Shown here: piece after piece, positions 1-9,714 of the stretch
Layout of the letters: each line of letters begins with the position of its first letter
How positions within the stretch are numbered: the stretch's first letter is position 1
Source: Bacteroides thetaiotaomicron VPI-5482
Lineage (GTDB): Bacteria > Bacteroidota > Bacteroidia > Bacteroidales > Bacteroidaceae
DNA length: 64,000 nucleotides
Reading direction: 5' to 3'
NCBI RefSeq assembly: GCF_000011065.1
Contig: NC_004663.1
Coordinates: 930,001 to 994,000, forward strand
Notes under the pieces: model-generated
The model's database searches: none
Seen by the model: the letters and a program-made list of their open reading frames with translations, nothing else
What the model was told of the DNA's origin: nothing
Translations under genes and position numbers: made by a program

Positions 1-1
1 G

Positions 2-2182
2 GGAACGGTTAAAGTATATGCGCATGCTACCGATGCGTATGTGGAAATCTCCGTAGAAGATAATGGGAGAGGACTTTCAGCAGAAGATATCGCGCATATC
101 ATTGGTGAAAAGGTATATGATTCGCGTGCTATCGGCATGAAAGACGCGGCAGATCCGGAAGAACTGAAAGAGAATAAGGGAAGCGGTTTTGGCTTGATGA
201 ACTGCAAGGGAATCATAGAGAAATATAAGAAAACGAATGAACTGTTCCGGGTATGCGTATTCGATATAGAAAGCGAACCGGGAAAGGGAAGCCGTTTTTA
301 TTTCCGCTTGCCTTCAGGAGTACGTAAAGTGATTGGCGTGTTGCTCTGCCTGTTGCTTCCGTTGGGAATGGCTTCTTGTCTGCATGAACCCCTTCCGTCG
401 ATATTGCAGGATAGTGACTCCATTGCGATTACTACAGATTCTACTTATGAAGATCTGCTTGATGCAGCCTCTGATTATGCCAATGCCGCTTATTTTGCCA
501 ATGTGGATGAGAACTACGAAATAGCATTGCAGTATATAGATTCGGCAATGATGTCGCTGAATGAGCATTATAAGAAATATACGCGTACCCCGAAGCCGCA
601 TCGATACATGAAACTGGTGGGAAAAGGAACCCCTGCCGAACTGTTTTGGTGGAATGAACTTTTTGATTCAGACTATCATGTGATTTTGGATATCAGAAAT
701 GAAGCGGCGGTAGCATTCCTTGCTTTGAAACAAATTGATGCCTACAGTTATAATAATTCTGCTTTTACAGATTTATATAAGGTACAGGGAGAAGACCAGA
801 CTTTGGAAGGGTATTGCAGGCAGTTGGAACGATCCAACACGAATAAGACGGTTGGTATCATCCTCTGTTTCGTCTTGCTGATCGTTTCTCTGATCGGCTA
901 TTATCTCTTGTATATGAGGAAGATGTTGCAGAACCGTCTGAACCTGGAACAGGTGCTTGAGATAAATCAGAAAGTTTTTGCCGCCTCTTTGGTCAGACCT
1001 CAGACTCAGGAGAACGAGGAAGCGCTTCAGAGAGAGGAAAATACACTTAAAGAGATTCCGCAGCGCATCGTGAATGAGGCTTTTGGCTCAGTAAATGAGT
1101 TGTTGACAATCAGCCTGATGGGCATTGCTGTTTATAACGAAACCACGCATCGGCTGGAATATGCTTCCTGTCCCGGGCAGGAAATGCCGGAAATGGTGCA
1201 GCAATGTTTTGAAACAGGGGAATATCTCTCAGAACAGAATTTGCAGGCGATTCCGTTGATGGTGGAAGCCGGAGGTGAGCATCAATGTGTAGGTGTGCTT
1301 TATCTGGAACGGAGGGAAGGAACGCAACAGGAAACGGATCATCTTCTTTTTGAGCTGGTAGCACGTTATGTATCGATTGTGGTGTTCAATGCAGTGGTAA
1401 AGCTTGCCACGCAATACCGGGATATCGAGTCGGCACACGAGGAAACACGCCGTGCTTCGTGGGAAGACAGTATGCTTCATGTGCAGAACATGGTGCTTGA
1501 TAACTGCCTTTCAACGATTAAACATGAGACAATTTATTATCCGAACAAGATTAAACAGATTATTGGTCGGTTGAATACGCAGAACCTTCCGGAAAAGGAT
1601 GAACGGGAAGCTGTGGAAACGATTACAGAACTGATAGAATATTATAAAGGGATCTTTACGATTCTGAGTTCATGCGCTGCCCGACAGCTGGAGGAGGTTA
1701 CTTTCCGCCGGAATACGATTCCGGTACAGGAGCTTTTTGATGCTGCTGGAAAATACTTCAGGAAGGTCACGAAAAATCGGACGGAAAAGGTAGAACTAAT
1801 CATAGAACCGATGGACGCCAAAGTGATCGGTGACGTGAATCAGTTGCGTTTCCTGTTTGAGAATCTGATTGATGAAGCATTGGCGGTTCGTGAAGAAGGA
1901 GTGATACGCTTGCAGGCTCGTAAGGATAACGAATATATCCGTTTCCTTTTTACGGATACCAGACGCGAGAAGAGTGTGACGGAGCTGAACCAGTTGTTCT
2001 ATCCGAATTTGGCTCGTATGACTTCCGGTGAAAAAGGAGAATTGCGTGGAACGGAATATCTGATATGCAAGCAGATAATCCGTGACCATGATGAATTTGC
2101 GGGGCGCAGGGGATGCCGTATCAATGCCGAACCGGCAGAAGGGGGAGGATTTACGGTTTACTTCACCATCCCACGCAGATAA
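2..2182 (+). CDS. Membrane sensor histidine kinase with two kinase-like modules (DUF5112/DUF5113 type), 5' end outside window
   Basis: The reading frame is open from base 2, so the start lies upstream of the window. The first ~100 visible residues are the end of a HATPase domain with clear nucleotide-binding boxes (DNGRGLS near residue 20, GSGFGLMNCKG near residue 60). A hydrophobic stretch ending in a lipobox-like MASC follows (about 107-127), then a helical extracytoplasmic region, a second membrane helix (about 284-305), and a second cytoplasmic module with a possible phospho-acceptor His in IKHETIYYP (about residue 508) and degenerate G1/G2 boxes. It probably phosphorylates the response regulator 35 bp downstream. 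The order kinase, membrane, sensor, membrane, kinase is unusual; DUF5112/DUF5113 is from memory of Bacteroides families. An internal restart at GTG 331 cannot be excluded. Confidence 0.8.
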   Translation, partial: GTVKVYAHATDAYVEISVEDNGRGLSAEDIAHIIGEKVYDSRAIGMKDAADPEELKENKGSGFGLMNCKGIIEKYKKTNELFRVCVFDIESEPGKGSRFYFRLPSGVRKVIGVLLCLLLPLGMASCLHEPLPSILQDSDSIAITTDSTYEDLLDAASDYANAAYFANVDENYEIALQYIDSAMMSLNEHYKKYTRTPKPHRYMKLVGKGTPAELFWWNELFDSDYHVILDIRNEAAVAFLALKQIDAYSYNNSAFTDLYKVQGEDQTLEGYCRQLERSNTNKTVGIILCFVLLIVSLIGYYLLYMRKMLQNRLNLEQVLEINQKVFAASLVRPQTQENEEALQREENTLKEIPQRIVNEAFGSVNELLTISLMGIAVYNETTHRLEYASCPGQEMPEMVQQCFETGEYLSEQNLQAIPLMVEAGGEHQCVGVLYLERREGTQQETDHLLFELVARYVSIVVFNAVVKLATQYRDIESAHEETRRASWEDSMLHVQNMVLDNCLSTIKHETIYYPNKIKQIIGRLNTQNLPEKDEREAVETITELIEYYKGIFTILSSCAARQLEEVTFRRNTIPVQELFDAAGKYFRKVTKNRTEKVELIIEPMDAKVIGDVNQLRFLFENLIDEALAVREEGVIRLQARKDNEYIRFLFTDTRREKSVTELNQLFYPNLARMTSGEKGELRGTEYLICKQIIRDHDEFAGRRGCRINAEPAEGGGFTVYFTIPRR

Positions 2183-2217
2183 AGAAGAAGACACATAAAA
2201 GTTATTAGATAAATAAA

Positions 2218-2946
2218 ATGGAAGAACAGAAGTTTAAAGTTATTATTGTAGAGGACGTAAAACTGGAATTGAAAGGCACAGAAGAAATTTTCCGTCATGA
2301 GATACCCAACGCAGAAGTGATCGGCACGGCAATGACAGAAAGCGAGTTCTGGCCGTTGATGGAAGCACAGCTTCCCGATCTGGTTTTGCTGGATTTGGGA
2401 CTGGGAGGTTCTACGACGATTGGCGTTGATATCTGCCGGAATATTTTCAAACGTTATAAGGGGGTTCGTGTATTGATCTTTACGGGGGAAATACTGAATG
2501 AAAAACTGTGGGTGGATGTGCTGAATGCAGGAGCGGATGGCATTATTCTCAAAACAGGAGAATTGCTGACCAAGACAGACGTACAAGCTGTGATGGACGG
2601 CAAGAAGCTGGTATTCAACTATCCGATTCTGGAGAAGATCGTAGATCGTTTCAAAAAGTCGGTAGCGAATGATGCCAAGCGTCAGGAAGCGGTAATCAAC
2701 TATGATATTGATGAATATGACGAGCGTTTTCTTCGCCATCTGGCATTAGGCTACACCAAAGATATGATTGCCAACCTGAAAGGGATGCCATTTGGCGTGA
2801 AATCACTGGAGAAACGACAGAATGACCTGATCGGACGTCTCTTCCCGAATGGAGAACGGGTGGGAGTGAACGCGACCCGTCTGGCTGTCCGTGCATTGGA
2901 ATTGCGCATTATCGATCTGGATAATCTGGAAGCTGATGAAGAGTAA
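2218..2946 (+). CDS. Response regulator with C-terminal HTH-like (DUF5932-type) domain
   Basis: A CheY-like receiver domain fills residues 1-120: acidic pair E12/D13, phospho-acceptor D59 in LVLLDLGLGG, T89 in IFTG, and K112 in ILKTGE, all in canonical positions. The C-terminal ~80 residues (around FLRHLALGYTKDMIANL) look like a LuxR-type helix-turn-helix, where 'GYTKDMIA' replaces the usual 'GxSNKEIA'. The gene follows the kinase by 35 bp and overlaps the start of the AbgT-type transporter gene, so the three form one transcription unit. The regulator probably controls its own operon or the transporter; the signal is unknown. Confidence 0.85.
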   Translation: MEEQKFKVIIVEDVKLELKGTEEIFRHEIPNAEVIGTAMTESEFWPLMEAQLPDLVLLDLGLGGSTTIGVDICRNIFKRYKGVRVLIFTGEILNEKLWVDVLNAGADGIILKTGELLTKTDVQAVMDGKKLVFNYPILEKIVDRFKKSVANDAKRQEAVINYDIDEYDERFLRHLALGYTKDMIANLKGMPFGVKSLEKRQNDLIGRLFPNGERVGVNATRLAVRALELRIIDLDNLEADEE

Positions 2947-4390
2947 ATGGCGTATGCCGCATCCCGCTACGATGTTCCTGCTGCTGACAATGGCGGTGGT
3001 CTTTCTTTCGTGGATATGTGATATCTACGGACTGAAAGTAACGCTGCCGCAATCAGGGGAGGATATTCGGGTGCAAAGCCTGCTGAGTCCTGAGGGAATT
3101 CGCTGGTGGTTGCGGAATGCTATCAAGAATTTTACCGGTTTTGCTCCGCTTGGCATGGTGATTATCGCCATGTTCGGACTGGGTGTGGCCCAACATTCCG
3201 GATTTATCGATGCGTGCATCCGTCTGGGAGTGGGAAACCGGAAAGAGAAAAGAAAAGTTATCCTGTGGGTGATTGTCCTCGGATTGCTGTCGAACGTCAT
3301 TGGTGACGGCGGTTATATTATTCTGCTTCCCATTGCCGCCATGCTGTTTCAGTGGGTGGGACTTCATCCGATAGCGGGGATTGTGACGGCTTACGTTTCC
3401 GTGGCCTGCGGATATAGTGCCAATATCGTACTGAGTACGATGGACCCGCTCTTGGCGCATACCACTCAGGAAGCCGCGCTCACACTGATGGGATATCAGG
3501 GAAACACGGAGCCGCTGTGCAACTACTTCTTTATGAGCGCTTCGACAGTGGTAATTACAGGGATCGTTTATTGGGTGACTCAGAAATGGCTTCTCCCGAA
3601 CTTAGGAAAATATGAGGGAAGTGTGAAAGTCGAAGCCTACCGCCCTTTGTCACGGAAAGAACGTCGTGCGCTGATGGTGGCTGTCGTAGTGGCAGGGATA
3701 TACGTTGCCCTTATTTTGTGGCTTACTTTCTCTTCCTATGGTATCCTGCGTGGCGTTAACGGAGGTTTGATGCATTCGCCCTTCATTGCCGGTATCCTGT
3801 TTCTGCTATCTCTGGGCGCAGGCTTTACGGGGATGGCTTATGGGTTCAGTTCCGGTCGTTATCGCAGCGATAATGATGTGATCGAAGGACTTACCCAGCC
3901 GATCAAACTGCTGGGTGTGTATTTCGTTATTGCTTTTTTTGCTGCCCAGATGTTTGCCTGTTTCGAGTATTCTCATTTGGACAAGTGTCTTGCGATTATG
4001 GGAGCGGACCTGCTTTCTTCTTTTGAGCCGGCTCCTTTGTCCGCACTCATCTTGTTTATCCTGTTTACGGCATTTATCAATCTGATTATGGTATCCGCCA
4101 CTTCCAAATGGGCATTTATGTCTTTCATCTTCATCCCGATGTTTGCGCAGATGGGGATTTCGCCGGACGTCACGCAGTGTGCTTTTCGTATCGGAGACAG
4201 TTCGACGAATGCCATTACTCCTTTCTTATTCTATATGCCGCTGGTGTTGACGTATATGCGGCAATATGACAAACAGATCACATACGGATCGTTGCTGAAA
4301 TATACATGGAGGTACTCCTTGTGCATTCTGGCAGCATGGACATTGCTGTTTATCGTATGGTATCTGTTGAAGATACCGATGGGGTTATAA
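2936..4390 (+). CDS. AbgT family transporter
   Basis: A 484-residue polytopic inner membrane protein with about 12 hydrophobic segments. The family signature is clear near the C-terminus (GDSSTNAITPFLFYMPLV) and around LSNVIGDGGYIILLPIAAML. AbgT proteins import p-aminobenzoyl-glutamate or export antimetabolites such as sulfonamides; the sequence alone cannot say which. I chose ATG 2936, which overlaps the response regulator stop by 11 bases (translational coupling), over an upstream ATG at 2891 whose extra 15 residues are only regulator codons read in another frame. A strong terminator follows at 4405. The window also holds pabB/pabC, so a link to folate precursors is possible but not shown. 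Confidence 0.88.
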   Translation: MKSKWRMPHPATMFLLLTMAVVFLSWICDIYGLKVTLPQSGEDIRVQSLLSPEGIRWWLRNAIKNFTGFAPLGMVIIAMFGLGVAQHSGFIDACIRLGVGNRKEKRKVILWVIVLGLLSNVIGDGGYIILLPIAAMLFQWVGLHPIAGIVTAYVSVACGYSANIVLSTMDPLLAHTTQEAALTLMGYQGNTEPLCNYFFMSASTVVITGIVYWVTQKWLLPNLGKYEGSVKVEAYRPLSRKERRALMVAVVVAGIYVALILWLTFSSYGILRGVNGGLMHSPFIAGILFLLSLGAGFTGMAYGFSSGRYRSDNDVIEGLTQPIKLLGVYFVIAFFAAQMFACFEYSHLDKCLAIMGADLLSSFEPAPLSALILFILFTAFINLIMVSATSKWAFMSFIFIPMFAQMGISPDVTQCAFRIGDSSTNAITPFLFYMPLVLTYMRQYDKQITYGSLLKYTWRYSLCILAAWTLLFIVWYLLKIPMGL

Positions 4391-4404
4391 TTCACGATTC
4401 AAAG

Positions 4405-4429
4405 TTCCGGTTTTAATAACCGGAATTTT
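4405..4429 (+). terminator. Terminator of the kinase-regulator-transporter operon
   Basis: Perfect 8-bp inverted repeat TTCCGGTT/AACCGGAA with a 5-base loop, followed by TTTT. It lies 14 bases after the abgT-like stop codon. Its T-tract is also the -33 region of the sigma factor promoter. Confidence 0.85.
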
Positions 4430-4456
4430 GAGTTTCTGAATTAATCGCTATATTTG
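4426..4456 (+). promoter_or_regulatory. Bacteroidales promoter of the ECF sigma factor gene
   Basis: TTTTG at 4426-4430, an 18-base spacer and TATATTTG at 4449-4456 fit the Bacteroides sigma-ABfr consensus. Transcription would start near 4462, which excludes the ATG at 4454 as the sigma factor start and supports ATG 4484. Confidence 0.75.
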
Positions 4457-4483
4457 CACCCGTCCCTTAAAGAAAAAGAACGA

Positions 4484-5071
4484 ATGAATTTACCAGAAGT
4501 CTCTGAAAAACTAATCGAACAACTGAATCACGGTAGCACCAAAGCATTTGATAAAATTTATCATACGTACTATTTATACCTGTGTGCGATAGCTGTTTAC
4601 TATGTACATGACAAGAGAGTCGCCGGTGAAATAGTCAATGATGTCTTCGTCTCTTTCTGGCAGAATCGCCACCATATCACTTATCCTGCCCTTCCGTATC
4701 TTCGTCGGGCTATACAGAATGCAAGTATCAGTTATTTGCGGTCTTCCGCTTTTAATGAGCGCATAATGACCGAACAGATGGAGGAAATATGGGCTTTTCT
4801 AGAAAATCATATTCTTTCTTCCGACAATCCATTGCAGGCATTGGAAAGCAGTGAAATGAACGAGATCATTCTGCGGAAAGTAGAGGAACTCCCTGCCAAA
4901 TGCCGTGCTGTTTTTAAGGCGAGCCTGTATGAAGGCAAATCGTACAGCGAAATTGCGGAAGAGCAGAATATTAATGTCGCCACCGTCAGGGTGCAGATGA
5001 AAATTGCGCTGACTAAATTGCGCGAATCCCTTGGTACTCCCTATATGATAGCTATTTTGATGTTTCTTTAA
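4484..5071 (+). CDS. RNA polymerase ECF sigma factor of a PUL
   Basis: A 195-residue sigma-70 family protein. Region 2 is seen around FDKIYHTYYLYLCAIAVYYV and VNDVFVSFWQNR, region 4 around LPAKCRAVFKASLYEGKSYS and IAEEQNINVATVRVQM (helix-turn-helix). It is followed by a FecR-type anti-sigma factor and a SusC protein with an N-terminal STN domain, the standard trans-envelope signalling chain in Bacteroides: SusC ligand binding, then FecR, then sigma release, then transcription of susCD. The start is ATG 4484, fixed by the promoter just upstream. Confidence 0.93.
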   Translation: MNLPEVSEKLIEQLNHGSTKAFDKIYHTYYLYLCAIAVYYVHDKRVAGEIVNDVFVSFWQNRHHITYPALPYLRRAIQNASISYLRSSAFNERIMTEQMEEIWAFLENHILSSDNPLQALESSEMNEIILRKVEELPAKCRAVFKASLYEGKSYSEIAEEQNINVATVRVQMKIALTKLRESLGTPYMIAILMFL

Positions 5072-5147
5072 AAAAAACGGTTTTCTTTTAAACGTTTCTT
5101 TTTTTATTGCGTATCTAGTTATATACACCATAGAAAAAGAACGGTTT

Positions 5148-6173
5148 ATGATAGAATATTACGATAAAGAAGAACTGGAATTACAGATTAGTAATTATTT
5201 GTCGGGCAATAGTACCGATGAAGAAAAAGAAACGTTGCTTGCCTTTCTGGCTTCCAATGAAGCAGCTGCCCGGACTTTCCGGGAAATGTCTGCCGTATGG
5301 GCACTTTCTTCCGTACCGTCGTTTGCAGAAATAGAAAACTCCAATTTAGTGCGGATAAAGGAGAGAATGACTGCTCCTGCCTCTTCGAAGCCTGTCCGGA
5401 AACTGATACCTGTCTGGCTGAAAGTGGCTGCCGCCGTTATTCTGCTGATCGGCTGCAACTATTTCTGGTATACGTATACGGAAAATCTGACGGAAGTATA
5501 TACCAACGCCGATTCTCCTTACGAAATCAAGGTTCCTGCCGGATCAAGAACGAATATCGTTCTTCCTGACGGGACGGAGGTTTCTCTGAATGCAGGTTCT
5601 GTATTGCGCTATCACCGTGGGTTTGGTATCCGCGAACGTAATGTGACGTTGGATGGCGAAGGATACTTTAAAGTTGCGAAAAATGCAGAGGTTCCCTTCT
5701 TCGTGAAGACGAACGATGTGCAGGTGCAGGTAGTCGGCACGGTATTCAATGTCCGTGCTTATGATGACGATAATTATGTGATGGTGTCTCTGCTGGAAGG
5801 CAGGGTGAATTTATCGGCGTCTGCTAATTCTGTGATGAAATTATTCCCGAATGAGCAGGCACTGTATAACAAGAACACCGGACGAATGGAAAAGCTGAAG
5901 ACCAATGCAAGTAAAGCCTGCGATTGGCTGGATGGCGGGTTGACCTTCGAGAATGCTTCATTCGCTGATATTGCCCATCGTCTGGAACGTAAATTCCAGG
6001 TGAAGATCAGCATAGAAAGCGAACGTCTGAAGGCCGAACACTTCTCCGGTTCTTTCGACAGCAATCAGAATATTTATGATATATTACACGAAATCAACGT
6101 TGAGAAACAATACACGTGGAAAGTCAGTGGTGACACCATCTTTATTACCGATAAAAGAAAGGGGGTAAGATAA
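5148..6173 (+). CDS. FecR family anti-sigma factor
   Basis: A 341-residue inner membrane regulator. The N-terminal ~85 residues are a cytoplasmic anti-sigma helical region, a transmembrane segment lies at about 88-106 (WLKVAAAVILLIGCNYFW), and the periplasmic FecR domain starts near residue 115 (YEIKVPAGSRTNIVLPDG) with the typical GEGYFKVAKN. A C-terminal secretin/STN-like domain (DUF4974 type) covers about 255-335. It should bind the sigma factor upstream and sense the SusC STN domain downstream. The gap to the sigma gene is 76 bp and contains no terminator. Confidence 0.93.
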   Translation: MIEYYDKEELELQISNYLSGNSTDEEKETLLAFLASNEAAARTFREMSAVWALSSVPSFAEIENSNLVRIKERMTAPASSKPVRKLIPVWLKVAAAVILLIGCNYFWYTYTENLTEVYTNADSPYEIKVPAGSRTNIVLPDGTEVSLNAGSVLRYHRGFGIRERNVTLDGEGYFKVAKNAEVPFFVKTNDVQVQVVGTVFNVRAYDDDNYVMVSLLEGRVNLSASANSVMKLFPNEQALYNKNTGRMEKLKTNASKACDWLDGGLTFENASFADIAHRLERKFQVKISIESERLKAEHFSGSFDSNQNIYDILHEINVEKQYTWKVSGDTIFITDKRKGVR

Positions 6174-6268
6174 AAGGAAGGAGAAAGAAAATGGACACAG
6201 CCGATAGATATACCGGCAGTCCGCAGCTACGATAAATAACTATATGTTAACCTTTAATAGTGATAAAA

Positions 6269-9200
6269 ATGAGATTGATAATAAGAAAAACATTATTGAT
6301 GTTTCTGCTTTTGTCCCTAAGTAATGTCCTGACAGGTTTTCAACTTTCAGCACAGGAACAAAACAAGAAGTTCAGTGTCAAAGCAGATAACGTTACTTTG
6401 AAAGAAGCCATTGAAGTAGTCAGGAAGCAGGGAAATTATTCTTTTCTGATTCGCAATAACGACATTGACCTGAATAAGAAAGTCTCTGTGAACGTGGACA
6501 AGGGTACAATTAATGACGTGATGGCCCAACTGCTGACTGGTACGGGGATCAGTTATGAAGTGAACGGAAACCGGGTGGTCATATTCCATGCCGCAGTGCC
6601 TGAAAAGGAACAGGGAAAAGCGTTTGTCCTGAAAGGCAAAGTGACCGATCCTTCGGGTGAAGGAGTGATTGGTGCCAATGTGAAAGTGCTGAATTCTACG
6701 GAAGGTACGATTACGGATATGGATGGAAACTTTTCTCTGTCGGTGACTCCGAATGCACGATTATCCGTGTCTTATATCGGATATGCTACGCAGGAAGTCG
6801 TTGTCAAAAATCAGACTCCTTTGCACATTGCTCTGAAAGAAGACAGCCGTCTGATTGACGAAGTGGTGGTAGTAGGCTACGGTGTACAGAAGAAAGCGAA
6901 TCTGACCGGTGCGGTAAGCAGTGTGAAGATGGATGAAGTATTGGGAGACCGTCCGGTAGTGTCGGTCAGCGATGCCTTGAAAGGTGCGATGCCCGGTTTG
7001 CAGATTACGGGTAACTCCGGTAGGCCGGGAGAGGAAATGAGTTTCAATATCCGTGGTGTCAACAGTCTGGATAAGAATGGCAAACCGTTGGTTCTGGTGG
7101 ATAACGTAGAAATGGATATCAATATGCTCGATCCGAATGATATTGAATCAGTAACGGTCTTGAAAGATGCTGCTTCTTCGGCTATCTACGGGGCACGTGC
7201 CGCATTTGGCGTCATTCTGATTACGACAAAGAAAGGATCGGATTCAACCAGGCTTTCTATTAATTATTCTAACAATTTCTCATTTAGCAGACCTGCCAAT
7301 ATGCCTCGTAAGGCAACACCGCTTCAGACGGTGCAGGCTTATAAAGACATGGGAACCATCAACTATCAGAGTGGACAGAATGTGGATACGTGGCTGGATT
7401 TATTGAAAGAATACAATGCCAATCCTTCGGCTTATCCCGATGGGTATGCAATGGTGGACGGATTGCGCTATAGTCTGGCAGAAACCAATCTGTTTGATGA
7501 TATGATGGAGACCGGTTTCCAGCAGACGCACAATCTTTCTGTAGGTGGCGGCACGAAAGATATATCTTATCGTTTCTCTTTCGGTATGGTCGATGAGAAT
7601 GGAGTGCTGGCCTCGGACAAGGATGCGTATAAACGTTACAATGTGTCTTCTTATATCCGTTCGGACGTATTCTCATGGATTACTCCGGAACTGGATATCA
7701 AATACACGAACTCGAAATCAGAATTGCCGGAGACTTCGGGAGGATATGGAATCTGGGGAGCAGCCGTTGCCTTCCCGTCTTATTTCCCTATCGGAACAAT
7801 GAATATCGACGGAGAAGAACTACCGATCAATACTCCCCGGAATCTGATTAATCTTGCTTATCCGACGACTATCCAGAAAAACAATATCCGTATCTTCGGA
7901 AAGGTGACGATTACTCCTTTGAAGAACGTCAAACTGGTGGGTGAATATACATACAACCATCTGAGTAATGAAAAGACCAAGTTTGAAAAGAAGTTCTATT
8001 ATGCCCACGGAGGTAACTTTGTGAAAGAGACTTCGACGGCAAACTCTAAGTATGAAAACTCCAACGGCATTACCGATTATAATGCCTTGAACTTCTACGG
8101 AAACTACAATAACACATGGGGCAAGCATGAAGTCACCGTGATGGGAGGTTTCAATCAGGAGAGCAGTGACTATCGCTATGCGGAAATGTCGCGTATGAAC
8201 ATGATTAACGAAGACCTTCCTTCTATATCGCAGGCTACAGGAGATTATTTCGCTAAAGATAAATTCGAACGCTATACAGTAAGAGGATTATTCTATCGTA
8301 TCAACTACTCCTTTGCCGGCAAATATCTGATTGAAACGAACGGACGCTATGACGGCTCTTCCAAATTTCCGAAAGACAGTCGCTTCGGTTTCTTTCCTTC
8401 TGTCTCTGCCGGATGGCGTGTGAGCGAAGAAGCGTTTATGAAACCGTTGACATCCGTATTGTCTAACTTAAAATTGCGTGCTTCGTGGGGTAATATCGGC
8501 AATCAGAGTATCACTCCATACGCTTATATTCCGGGTATGGATGCCGAGCAGGCTTACTGGACCGTTTCGGGTATCAAGGTAACTACCCTTAAACCAGCTG
8601 CATTGGTCAGTAACAGTTTTACCTGGGAAAAAGTGACGACTGTCGATGTCGGTTTTGATCTGGGTTTATTGAACAACAGGCTGAATCTTGTATTCGACTG
8701 GTATCGTCGTGATACGAAAGGTATGCTCGCTCCGGGAGCGGAATTACCGGCTGTGCTGGGTGCAAGTGCTCCTTTGCAGAATACTGCCGATCTTCGTTCC
8801 AAAGGATGGGAGATCACTGTAGACTGGAATGATCAGATCGGAAAAGTGAAATACAATCTGGGCTTCAACCTTTATGATGCTAAAACCAAGATTACCAAGT
8901 ATAATAACGAGACAGGTCTCTTCGGCAAGGATAAGAACGATAAAGATACTTACCGTGTAGGTATGGAACTGGGTGAAATCTGGGGGTATGTTACCGACCG
9001 CCTGTATACTGTTGATGATTTTGATGCCGATGGCAAGCTGAAAGCAGGCATTCCAAAAGTGGAAGGCTACAATCCGAATCCGGGTGATATCCTGTATAAA
9101 GATCTGGATGACAACGATATTATCAACGGAGGTACAAGTACGACGAAAGATCCGGGCGACCGTAAGATCATCGGTAATAGTACCCGTCGTTATCAGTATG

Positions 9201-9685
9201 GCATCCACGGTGGTGCAAACTGGAAGGGGGTCTCTTTATCTTTCCTGTTGCAGGGAGTAGGCAAACGTGATTTGTGGATTATGAATGACTTGTTCTATCC
9301 GCACTATGACGCATGGACGACGGTATATGACACACAACTGAATTACTGGACGCCGGAGCGCACAGACAGCTATTTCCCCCGTCTGTATGAGAAAGCTGCC
9401 GGAAATACAGCTGCCAATACACGTATTCAGACCCGTTATCTGCAGGATGGTTCCTACCTGAGTATCCGGAACATCACCTTATCTTATAATTTCCCGTCCA
9501 AGTGGATGACTAAGATCGGTGTCAATAATCTGGCTGTCTTCTTTAGCGGTGAGAATCTTTATACATTCGATCATTTGCCGAAAGGACTCGATCCGGAACG
9601 TTCGGTAACGGATGACTTGGGACAACGCGGTTTTACCTATCCGTATATGCGGCAGTATTCGTTTGGTATCAACCTTTCATTCTGA
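6269..9685 (+). CDS. SusC/RagA-type TonB-dependent outer membrane glycan transporter with STN domain
   Basis: 1138 residues when started at ATG 6269; a GTG three codons upstream is less likely. After the signal peptide comes an STN domain (about 30-105, FSVKADNVTLKEAIEVVRKQ), a carboxypeptidase-regulatory-like domain (about 120-200, LKGKVTDPSGEGVIGANVKV), the TonB box and plug (DEVVVVGYGVQKKANLTGAV, about 200-320), and a 22-strand barrel ending in YSFGINLSF. It imports oligosaccharides with its SusD lid, which follows 29 bp later. The STN domain matches regulation by the sigma/FecR pair upstream. The substrate cannot be read from the sequence; sulfatase and GH2 neighbours point to a sulfated, galactose-containing glycan. 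Confidence 0.95.
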   Translation: MRLIIRKTLLMFLLLSLSNVLTGFQLSAQEQNKKFSVKADNVTLKEAIEVVRKQGNYSFLIRNNDIDLNKKVSVNVDKGTINDVMAQLLTGTGISYEVNGNRVVIFHAAVPEKEQGKAFVLKGKVTDPSGEGVIGANVKVLNSTEGTITDMDGNFSLSVTPNARLSVSYIGYATQEVVVKNQTPLHIALKEDSRLIDEVVVVGYGVQKKANLTGAVSSVKMDEVLGDRPVVSVSDALKGAMPGLQITGNSGRPGEEMSFNIRGVNSLDKNGKPLVLVDNVEMDINMLDPNDIESVTVLKDAASSAIYGARAAFGVILITTKKGSDSTRLSINYSNNFSFSRPANMPRKATPLQTVQAYKDMGTINYQSGQNVDTWLDLLKEYNANPSAYPDGYAMVDGLRYSLAETNLFDDMMETGFQQTHNLSVGGGTKDISYRFSFGMVDENGVLASDKDAYKRYNVSSYIRSDVFSWITPELDIKYTNSKSELPETSGGYGIWGAAVAFPSYFPIGTMNIDGEELPINTPRNLINLAYPTTIQKNNIRIFGKVTITPLKNVKLVGEYTYNHLSNEKTKFEKKFYYAHGGNFVKETSTANSKYENSNGITDYNALNFYGNYNNTWGKHEVTVMGGFNQESSDYRYAEMSRMNMINEDLPSISQATGDYFAKDKFERYTVRGLFYRINYSFAGKYLIETNGRYDGSSKFPKDSRFGFFPSVSAGWRVSEEAFMKPLTSVLSNLKLRASWGNIGNQSITPYAYIPGMDAEQAYWTVSGIKVTTLKPAALVSNSFTWEKVTTVDVGFDLGLLNNRLNLVFDWYRRDTKGMLAPGAELPAVLGASAPLQNTADLRSKGWEITVDWNDQIGKVKYNLGFNLYDAKTKITKYNNETGLFGKDKNDKDTYRVGMELGEIWGYVTDRLYTVDDFDADGKLKAGIPKVEGYNPNPGDILYKDLDDNDIINGGTSTTKDPGDRKIIGNSTRRYQYGIHGGANWKGVSLSFLLQGVGKRDLWIMNDLFYPHYDAWTTVYDTQLNYWTPERTDSYFPRLYEKAAGNTAANTRIQTRYLQDGSYLSIRNITLSYNFPSKWMTKIGVNNLAVFFSGENLYTFDHLPKGLDPERSVTDDLGQRGFTYPYMRQYSFGINLSF

Positions 9686-9714
9686 TTGTTTCACTATTTA
9701 AAAGAGTAATTGTT

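Noticed and set aside
2891..2935. Longer AbgT start at ATG 2891
   Set aside because: The extra residues come only from regulator codons in another frame; ATG 2936 is the overlapping, coupled start.
4454..4483. Upstream start of the ECF sigma factor
   Set aside because: It lies within the -7 promoter box TATATTTG.
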